A stretch of DNA of 64,000 bases from contig JAPFFF010000048.1 in assembly GCA_039105265.1 (NCBI GenBank), forward strand, positions 1,178,001 to 1,242,000, given 5' to 3'. The stretch's first letter is position 1. Every line of letters begins with the position of its first letter. A program made the translations under genes and the position numbers. The notes below the pieces were generated by a model. That model was not told where the DNA came from. It was given only the letters and a program-made list of their open reading frames with translations, and searched no databases. Positions 58,601-64,000 of this stretch are shown here, piece by piece. This DNA comes from Tritrichomonas musculus (taxonomy: Eukaryota; Parabasalia; Tritrichomonadida; Tritrichomonadidae).

Positions 58601-60658
58601 TGTAATGTTACCAAGTATTCCATCAATTACTTCATCAATAGTTAACTCATTGTTTATTGGAAAGGATTTTATATGTCTATCTTCATTATCATAACTTAAT
58701 ACACTTGCTGTGGGAAAGCGTGATCTGTTATCGCGAATATATCTCAACACTTGTATGAATGCATGTTGTGTTTCAATGTTGTTATCAATATTAACTTCGA
58801 ATGCATCGTGATTGTTAGCAGCAGTCATCATACGTTCCAACTCATCTTGATACTTAGTTTCATCGTAGTAGTGGTCTCCATACAAGCGTTCAGCTGCATC
58901 CATAAGTGAAAGAATGAATTCATCATCATTGTATTGGTCATCATCAATCATTTGTAGAGTGTTAATAATCGTGGATGTAGCTATGAATGTGAATGGTGTA
59001 TATTCAATAACGGCATTGGTAAGATCTGTTACGTGTTCAACATCATTATTTACAGTGGCGACATCAACATCATTCGTAGTGGCTTCGTAATCATCAACTA
59101 GGATTAACTTCTGATCATCATCTGAATCGAAATCAATAATATCATATGGTGGCATTATGTAATTACGACGGTATAACTTAAGTGAACCGCCTTTCTCAAT
59201 GATAGTGATGGCATGTTTGTTGTCATCATCGTATTGATATGTTTCAACAGCAGCAATATCAAAGGTTTCAATCTCAAGGTCTGGTTCGTATTTGGACTCA
59301 GCATAGAGTTTAACGTCAATAACATCGCCTGTTTCACGTACTACCTTGTGTAGTTCAAACTTAACAATATTATCATCATCATCTTGTCCGACTTCATCGA
59401 AACAATCATCTTCAACTTCATAATCACATACTTCAATGTCGATGATGTTACCATTGCTATCATATGTAACTTCACATGGTTTGACGTCAATAGTACAATA
59501 CTCAACTGATTCATCGACGAAATCAATAGCATCAACATTAACAATCGTCAACTTAGCGTGTTCATCAATGGGTTCGTCAACGAAATCAATAGCATCAACA
59601 TATTCAATCATCAACTTGGCATGTTCATCAATGGGTTCAACTACTTCTTCACTGTGTGTGGCGTTATTAAGTGGTTCATCAACTAGTTCAATAGCGTCAA
59701 CATCATCATCGTCATATGATGCAGACTCTTCGCGGTGAAGGTTTTCAGCTCCATCCATGAGTGAAAGAATGGATTGAATCATATAATAGTATGCAACACG
59801 TTGAGCTATATCAACAAATTGAGAACAATCATAACCATCACATTCATGTTCAACATAATCATAGTCAACTTCATGATATTCATAGTAGTCATCATCAGCT
59901 GATGTAAACTTATCATCATATGGTGGTAACTCTTTAGGTGTTGCTTTGATATCAATAACATCACCAGTTTCACGTACTACTTTATGTAATTCAACCTTAA
60001 CATAATAACCATTATCATCAAATGCGGTTAGGAAATCTGATTCACTAACTTCATAATCACATACTTTAACTTCGACAATGGTACCGTCACTATCAAATCT
60101 AACGTCACATGGCTTGATGTCAATAGTAACATTATGTAAGTCAACTGTATCAGAAGCAAGCTCTTCATCATGTTGTGTGGACTCTTCATTGTTAAGTGAT
60201 TCTTCATCATCATTGTTAAGTGGTGCATCATCGTCATCGTTAAGTGGTGCATCGTCATCGTTAAGTGGTGCATTGTCATCGTTAAGTGGTGCATCATCGT
60301 CATCAAATATGGGTTCTTCTTCATCCGATGCTAGCTCGTCATCATCAAGTGGGGTTGCATCATCATCGTTAAGTGATGCATCATCGTCATCGTTAAGTGG
60401 TGTTGCAATGGTAGCATCATCATCGTCAAATATAAGTTCAACATCATCGTCTTCGTCAAGTGATGCGGTATCGTCATCGTCAAATATAAGTTCAACATCA
60501 TCGTCTTCGTTAAGTGATGTATCAATGTTATCGTATGATGGGATGACGTCATTGCTATGTTCGGAGATGATGAGTGAGTCGTTATCAATGTATGTGGTTG
60601 TGTCCTCATCATAAGTGCAGTTTTCAATTGCGATTAATTCGGATATGGCGAATGGCAT
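55667..60658 (-). CDS. Protein-primed family B DNA polymerase of Maverick 2, with long acidic N-terminus
   Basis: 1663 residues. The C-terminal half has all expected motifs: YADFETDV (Exo I), IYFHNLKYDVCFF (Exo II), YAQFYCEHDC (Exo III), DFDAVSLYPSAM (motif A), LLNSIYGKSIL (motif B) and HYQDTDSMHL (motif C). Before them is an OTU-like block with DNCFVYACIQSG and KDHFMIDNNEKLPITTYY. The first 550 residues are unusual: an Asp-rich repeat region (DDDDASLNDDD type) and a domain of about 60 residues present twice, each with a PC-(D/E)-V start, VCDYEV in the middle and ELHKVVRETGDVID at its end, each followed later by ILSLMD(G/A)AE. The start is CAAATG preceded by TTTATCACCA. Confidence 0.9.
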   Translation of the reverse strand: MPFAISELIAIENCTYDEDTTTYIDNDSLIISEHSNDVIPSYDNIDTSLNEDDDVELIFDDDDTASLDEDDDVELIFDDDDATIATPLNDDDDASLNDDDATPLDDDELASDEEEPIFDDDDAPLNDDNAPLNDDDAPLNDDDDAPLNNDDEESLNNEESTQHDEELASDTVDLHNVTIDIKPCDVRFDSDGTIVEVKVCDYEVSESDFLTAFDDNGYYVKVELHKVVRETGDVIDIKATPKELPPYDDKFTSADDDYYEYHEVDYDYVEHECDGYDCSQFVDIAQRVAYYYMIQSILSLMDGAENLHREESASYDDDDVDAIELVDEPLNNATHSEEVVEPIDEHAKLMIEYVDAIDFVDEPIDEHAKLTIVNVDAIDFVDESVEYCTIDVKPCEVTYDSNGNIIDIEVCDYEVEDDCFDEVGQDDDDNIVKFELHKVVRETGDVIDVKLYAESKYEPDLEIETFDIAAVETYQYDDDNKHAITIIEKGGSLKLYRRNYIMPPYDIIDFDSDDDQKLILVDDYEATTNDVDVATVNNDVEHVTDLTNAVIEYTPFTFIATSTIINTLQMIDDDQYNDDEFILSLMDAAERLYGDHYYDETKYQDELERMMTAANNHDAFEVNIDNNIETQHAFIQVLRYIRDNRSRFPTASVLSYDNEDRHIKSFPINNELTIDEVIDGILGNITVEQFGSDTDPEVNADYIPVKFVVTFYKLTKRNGKTVFQEKINGEYVDVATVDSFRNSYDGAFFPYINLIPSLDLSRYQIFHEVDAKNYTDNCFVYACIQSGVFTKDEIDMLRGMIHTRSVPINMILKIASEMQCHFIVYRIDESRDVKHQKHLSIDTHKNNNVTADRVVRLLLYKDHFMIDNNEKLPITTYYIEHRDELDEKHADIPVEKRFHIRGVNQTGYPLYTTADWTGNDFTKVFRKMFECNCFREINQCEQNILTTCEYDNHLNDYIELDYDETLYCKEESSNAKHITPWKAVYYADFETDVTVSPHQPYLCCVYDGVKCKEPYTGDDIAKRFLNDLPNHSLIYFHNLKYDVCFFINEPGWKASVIKRGGTILQAVMKQYIPIKQWDKVKHTYVTKNITKRLTFRDSYSLIPAPLSQFGNMFNLNVHKEIMLYKLYTAANIKRKMIPFDEFKDQYRNEHIDDMSASELDQAYLQLLINAKVAESYDETTHMIDIMKYAQFYCEHDCITLANGIRKFDHDLNEVFKKANNKFPGINQYISISAIGYDFARTYGCTKDCFTLSGKPQNFIQRCVSGGRTMTANNEKQYVEGKIQDFDAVSLYPSAMHIMPGIPKGKPQVIPSNITHDQLMCYDTFFIEINIKHIKCKSTNPYRFGQVFIRNEEGTKLFCNQPVDHFYIDKIGLIDLIAAYDIEYEFLRGYYFNDGFNSSINTFIDTLFELRKTYKREHNPLEKTIKLLLNSIYGKSILKPITDEVKIINRDDIIPFIYRKYNYIKEVVDNGGNKVFVKMIKPINKHYNLPQFGASVLSWSKHIMNQVMTLAEQNDIAIHYQDTDSMHLNEDDVDKLAALFKATYGKDLIGSDMTQFHCDFDVFPGAVGKIHSRKLIALGKKSYLDILVDEHGNEDYHIRMKSIPKQCIINKCKRMNITVEELYERMYHGEAITFDLTDGCNCFRKTKSFQQVTLPQFTRTLQFK
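60078..60560. repeat. Asp-rich repeat region inside the polymerase gene
   Basis: Short degenerate repeats of (A)TCATCGTCATCGTTAAGTGG type encode acidic LNDDDA/IFDDDD strings near the protein N-terminus. They give a long serine-rich shadow frame on the plus strand. Confidence 0.75.
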
Positions 60659-60729
60659 TTGTGTGGTGATAAAAAAATTGACACGCTAAAAAATTAGGGT
60701 GAGCTTAATTGAAAAAAAGTAGTGTGTTT

Positions 60730-60993
60730 ACAGTTGAACCACGTTATGTGAACCGTTGTGTGACGTGATATGTGGCGTGTGACATGAGGTGATGACATGA
60801 GGTGGTGACATGAGTTTAACGTGAGGTGATAACATGAGGTGGTACATGAGTTTAACGTGAGGTGACGTGTTAAGTTTGACATGAGGTTTCACATTGAAAG
60901 TGCTATGATCTAGAAATGTCAAAAGGTATGGAGTTTCATCTTAAGGGGGGCAGATGATACGTAGTATCAGACGCCACCCTTAGGGTATCTACT
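60730..60993 (-). repeat. Maverick 2 right terminal inverted repeat with subterminal repeats
   Basis: 264 bp, near-identical in inverse to 61345-61622. The outer 100 bp are unique; the inner part has repeated CATGAGGTGATGA / CATGAGTTTAACGTGAGGTG units whose copy number differs between the two TIRs. Confidence 0.88.
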
Positions 60994-61344
60994 CCGATGT
61001 TCAGAAAACAAATTACTTTCTTCAAATTTTCATTTAGATATTCCTTGTTGCCATAGAATTTTTCTTGGATTTGAATTCCCAGATTGTCCTCAAATAAAAC
61101 TCAATTTAAATTCACAACCCTCAGAATTAATTGTAGATTATGTTACAATTCAAAGCGAAACAAGAACACAACAATATCAATCAATTGAGACGCAAGATAA
61201 AAATTTTGCAATCGATATGATCAAACGATTTGGTCATATAAAAGAAAAAGACAGAGAAAAAATTGTCCAATATGTCAATACTCATTATCAAATTCAAGAT
61301 AAAGAAATTTTTATAAATGGCCGCCCAAGCTCAATACTGACTTT
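60994..61344 (+). pseudogene. 351-bp host piece between two Mavericks, probably the 3' part of the MULE transposase gene
   Basis: One frame is open across the whole piece (about 116 codons). It begins with text containing NFHLDIPCCHRIFLGFEFP, which resembles the C-x-H end of a SWIM zinc finger that usually follows the catalytic core in MULE transposases. The rest is charged and helical (IKRFGHIKEKDREKIVQYV). Its composition matches the gene at 51945-53138 and not the Mavericks. The coding text between the two pieces is absent here. Assignment to the same gene is inference. Confidence 0.55.
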
Positions 61345-61622
61345 AGTAGATACCCTAAGGGTGGCGTCTGATACTACGTATCAACTGCCCCCCTTAAGAT
61401 GAAACTCCATACCTTTTGACATTTCTAGATCATAGCACTTTCAATGTGAAACCTCATGTCAAAACTTAACACGTCACCTCACGTTAAACTCATGTCACCA
61501 CCTCATGTTATCACCTCACGTTAAACTCATGTCACCACCTCATGTCATCACCTCATGTCATCACCTCATGTCACACGCCACATATCACGTCACACAACGG
61601 TTCACATAACGTGGTTCAACTG
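61345..61622 (+). repeat. Maverick 3 left terminal inverted repeat
   Basis: 278 bp, inverse of 60730-60993, slightly longer because of extra ACCTCATGTCATC units. The first gene starts 22 bp inside its inner edge. Confidence 0.88.
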
Positions 61623-61644
61623 TCAAGTGTTTAAGTAACATCAA

Positions 61645-62865
61645 ATGGCATACCGACGTGATGCTCCGCCAAGTGAAACAGTACCATTACCTATTGAAAC
61701 AGTATATAATTCATCTAATGATTCACTATCATGTATAATAAATGGGAATGAATGTTACTTTACTAATGGTTCTAATCATTTTAATCGTATATATTTTAAG
61801 TACCCACCTGAATGGCTTACATCTGATGTAGGTGAGAAGATTATTGGTGTACGTAACATGAAAATCACTGTTAGACAATCCGCTGAATTAAACTTCACAC
61901 TATACATTCGTAAATATAGAAAGGATAAATTCGATAATATGGCCAGTATGATTTACCCTCATGATAATCCTAGTAATCTTAATGATGTACAGATACAAGA
62001 CGTGGTTGATCGTTTGGATAGAGATGATTGTAGAGTATTCAAGATTGATTATTGTCACGACATATTTGATAAACTAGATGATTTTATTGCAGATTTAATC
62101 GATACAATTAAAGATGAAAGCATATATGATAAACTTTACGATGCTATAATCACAGCAACTAATGATGATGATGAAGATGAGGCTGAATTTAAAGCTAGAC
62201 AGATTGAATCAATTGAACAGTTGAATAAAGATAAGGATGATTACTATCTAATGTGTTTACGTAATGATATATCATTCTATCTCGACGTTGATAGTGACAT
62301 AAATATAATTAAAGACATAGGTGATACAACATTACTAGTTTTCGCTGGTAAAAATCCTGAATACTACATTGATTTTATGATGACAGCTATAAATGATGAT
62401 GTTACATATAAAAAGCTCTATGAATGGGGCGATCTTGAAGATGAACCATTATATATTAGCAAACTGCAACAAGATGAACTCGATTTTACTTTCCACGATG
62501 ATGGTACACCAAATGATAGGTTCGATTTTAATACAGCGTGTTATTTTGATATTGATGATGATGACCGTGTTGATTTACATGATATAATTAAGTTTCATCG
62601 AGAATTATCATTCAAAAATGTAATGTTAACCCCTCAATGTGAAGTAGCTGCATCATTTGCCAGTCAATCTAATCACAACCTCATTGGTAGAACCAACGAA
62701 ATGTACACACCAATTAAATACTATAAGTTAAATGACAATGATGATAAATTCTGGATTGAATTTTATGATAGAAATGAGATTACTATTCCAGTTTCATTTA
62801 ATGATCATCTTGTATTTACAATCGATATGATATTCTTACAGAATCGTAAGTTAATATATACTTAA
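61645..62865 (+). CDS. Maverick 3 capsid-type (jelly-roll) candidate, unknown
   Basis: 406 residues. The N-terminal part is beta-rich (NHFNRIYFKYPPEWLTSDVG, then IIGVRNMKITVRQSAELNFT). The centre is an acidic, helical insertion (about 110-240). The C-terminus reads KFWIEFYDRNEITIPVSFND, close in pattern to the end strands of the minor capsid candidates in the other Mavericks here. The start is ATCAAATG. A virion role is inferred. Confidence 0.55.
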   Translation: MAYRRDAPPSETVPLPIETVYNSSNDSLSCIINGNECYFTNGSNHFNRIYFKYPPEWLTSDVGEKIIGVRNMKITVRQSAELNFTLYIRKYRKDKFDNMASMIYPHDNPSNLNDVQIQDVVDRLDRDDCRVFKIDYCHDIFDKLDDFIADLIDTIKDESIYDKLYDAIITATNDDDEDEAEFKARQIESIEQLNKDKDDYYLMCLRNDISFYLDVDSDINIIKDIGDTTLLVFAGKNPEYYIDFMMTAINDDVTYKKLYEWGDLEDEPLYISKLQQDELDFTFHDDGTPNDRFDFNTACYFDIDDDDRVDLHDIIKFHRELSFKNVMLTPQCEVAASFASQSNHNLIGRTNEMYTPIKYYKLNDNDDKFWIEFYDRNEITIPVSFNDHLVFTIDMIFLQNRKLIYT

Positions 62866-62891
62866 TAACATTTTTACTTTGCATTGATCAA

Positions 62892-63989
62892 ATGAGTAGA
62901 GTCAAATTCAATACCATTGATGAAGTCTATGCTAAGTACCCCACCAAGTCCCTACCTAAGTTCAAACGCATAGCCAATCGTTATGGTTTCACTGATGATG
63001 AAGCTAAACACTATCTCAACACAATGGTTGTACACGATCAACACAAGCCAAAACCTAAGTTCATGCATATATATTCGAAGCTACCACATGCATTTCAAAT
63101 GGACACATTCATTGATCATAAAGCAGCAGGTCAACCTAACTACTTAATACTAATCAACATCAACACACGTAAAGCATATGCTTATATGATACATGGCAAG
63201 GGCGCTAATGAAATACATAGAGCACTTAATGAGTTCATCAAAGTTGAACCTCAATGCAAAGCCATTATGTCAGATGAAGATGCTGCTTATTTATCAAACA
63301 CTGTGCTTGACTTCATGCAACAACATAACATCATATATACAACCACAACTGATAACGATCATAACAAGCTTGGTATTATCAACCGCTTCATGAGAACGAT
63401 ACGTGATATGCGATTCAATCAACCAAAGCTAAGTGTACTACAGATAGTTGACTCATACAATGACATGCCACATGGTTCACTACATAACAAGTCACCCAAT
63501 GATATCACTCAAGATGACGAGTTAACATACATACATGAGATGGAACATCAAGTTAATCCATATGATTTCAAACCAGGTGACAGAGTTAGGATAGTGTTTG
63601 ATGCAAATCCATTCGTTAAACATCGTTCGAACCTATCTAAAGTTGCATACATAGTTGATTCTAATGATGGTAACCAATTCTTGATACGATCTACAGATGG
63701 ATCTGTCAATACAATGCCAGGTTACAAACTCGTTAAAGCAGCTAACAACATTCCATTAGCAACCACACTTGATGATGGCAAACGTGGTGTGGTTAAATCA
63801 ATCACATCATATAACAAATCAAAAGACACATACAATATCATATATGATCTAGGCAATGGTTCAACAATGAAAGACACTATCCCATCTAAGAACATGCGTG
63901 AAGGCCACCCAACTAAGCTCTCAACAATGGAACGACAGTACTGGCTTAAACGTAAGACCATACCAGATCACATTAAGAAGTTCATCTAA
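62892..63989 (+). CDS. Maverick 3 integrase (retroviral-type DDE)
   Basis: 365 residues. The rve core starts at about residue 62: FQMDTFID with Asp71, IMSDEDAAYL with Asp128, then HNKLGIINRFMRTIRDM and YNDMPHGSLHNKSPND, the same layout as the Maverick 1 integrase. Two small beta domains follow (about 225-285, FKPGDRVRIVFDANP; about 295-345, GKRGVVKSITSYNKSKDTY), likely SH3/chromo-like target- or DNA-binding modules. The gene is shorter than in Maverick 1, lacking its long N-terminal extension. It lies 26 bp after the capsid-type gene; the start is CAAATG. Confidence 0.88.
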   Translation: MSRVKFNTIDEVYAKYPTKSLPKFKRIANRYGFTDDEAKHYLNTMVVHDQHKPKPKFMHIYSKLPHAFQMDTFIDHKAAGQPNYLILININTRKAYAYMIHGKGANEIHRALNEFIKVEPQCKAIMSDEDAAYLSNTVLDFMQQHNIIYTTTTDNDHNKLGIINRFMRTIRDMRFNQPKLSVLQIVDSYNDMPHGSLHNKSPNDITQDDELTYIHEMEHQVNPYDFKPGDRVRIVFDANPFVKHRSNLSKVAYIVDSNDGNQFLIRSTDGSVNTMPGYKLVKAANNIPLATTLDDGKRGVVKSITSYNKSKDTYNIIYDLGNGSTMKDTIPSKNMREGHPTKLSTMERQYWLKRKTIPDHIKKFI

Positions 63990-63995
63990 TATCAA

Positions 63996-64000
63996 ATGAG
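63996..64000 (+). CDS. Start of a further Maverick 3 gene, cut by the window end
   Basis: An ATG in the context ATCAAATGAG, identical in form to the start of the integrase gene, lies 6 bp after the integrase stop. Only two codons are visible, so the gene is inferred from start context and spacing. Confidence 0.35.

Larger units (their letters stand above)
53139..60993. mobile_element. Maverick/Polinton 2, second family, broken copy
   Basis: A Maverick with its right TIR ending at 60993 (the complement begins AGTAGATACCC) but no matching left end: the left border at about 53139 runs straight into the MULE gene. It retains a fibre/other-gene fragment, a minor capsid candidate, a bZIP-like gene, a structured intergenic block, a 150-residue gene and a full-length polymerase ORF, about 7.9 kb of an expected 15-20 kb. 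It is broken, with most of the virion gene set absent. GC content is higher than in Maverick 1, and the polymerase is clearly different, so it is a separate lineage. Confidence 0.85.
61345..64000. mobile_element. Maverick/Polinton 3, second family, left end only in window
   Basis: Begins AGTAGATACCC at 61345 with the same TIR as Maverick 2 and continues past the window end. It carries a capsid-like gene and an integrase, both reading inward, and the start of a further gene at 63996. The part seen shows no break. Its TIR is almost identical to that of Maverick 2, so both are of similar, fairly recent age. Flanking bases of the two copies do not match, so they are separate insertions. Confidence 0.85.

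Noticed and set aside
60078-60614. Serine-rich plus-strand frame opposite the polymerase N-terminus
   Set aside because: It is the shadow of the GAT/GAC-rich Asp repeat on the coding strand.
61217-61402. Separate 61-codon gene between the two Mavericks
   Set aside because: The same frame is open back to 60994 and it runs into the TIR at its end, so it is part of a larger interrupted coding piece rather than an independent gene.

Overview
The window looks like nuclear DNA of a parabasalid protist of the trichomonad group. Tritrichomonas or Trichomonas is my best guess; this is inference from gene families, not a database match. The reasons are very AT-rich spacers, intron-less genes with short 5' leaders, BspA-like leucine-rich-repeat proteins, a MatE transporter, bacterial-type metabolic enzymes, degenerate kinases, and 15-20 kb Maverick/Polinton elements of the kind known to be abundant in trichomonads.

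Left third (1-24.9 kb): host genes in no common orientation. They are a MatE efflux protein, a type I membrane protein, a BspA-like LRR protein (its 3' end is duplicated next to a tRNA-like repeat), a membrane-anchored alpha/beta hydrolase, a secreted-type serine esterase/peptidase, an aldo/keto reductase, a pseudokinase, a DsbA-like thiol oxidoreductase, a relic of a second aldo/keto reductase, a second BspA-like protein with an ankyrin-like N-terminus, and a protein kinase carrying about 2.1 kb of in-frame 18-bp repeats.

Middle (24.9-51.3 kb): a stack of nested transposable elements. A Maverick (27773-45260, 162-bp terminal inverted repeats, 5-bp target duplication AAAAT) sits in the left arm of a TTAA-flanked long-TIR element. 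That element sits in the left arm of another TIR element, which also holds a mariner-like element. All of this sits inside a Mutator-like element with a perfect 9-bp target duplication. A separate TTAA-flanked element and a small MITE lie to the left. The Maverick carries protein-primed DNA polymerase (as two ORFs), integrase, packaging ATPase, major and minor capsid candidates, a fibre-like protein and several small genes. Its genes fall into two start-site classes: an 18-bp motif before replication-type and terminal genes, and CAAATG at the start of virion-type genes.

Right (51.3-64 kb): a tRNA-Cys, then a MULE-type transposase gene broken by two further Maverick copies of a second family (53139-60993, and 61345 to beyond the window). 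The two copies meet end to end with a 351-bp piece between them that looks like the transposase's 3' part. The left copy has a 1663-residue polymerase and an intergenic block that looks like structured RNA. The right copy shows a capsid-like gene and an integrase. Mavericks are treated as fossils: the first looks largely whole with about one visible break, the second is broken and lacks one end, and the third runs off the window.
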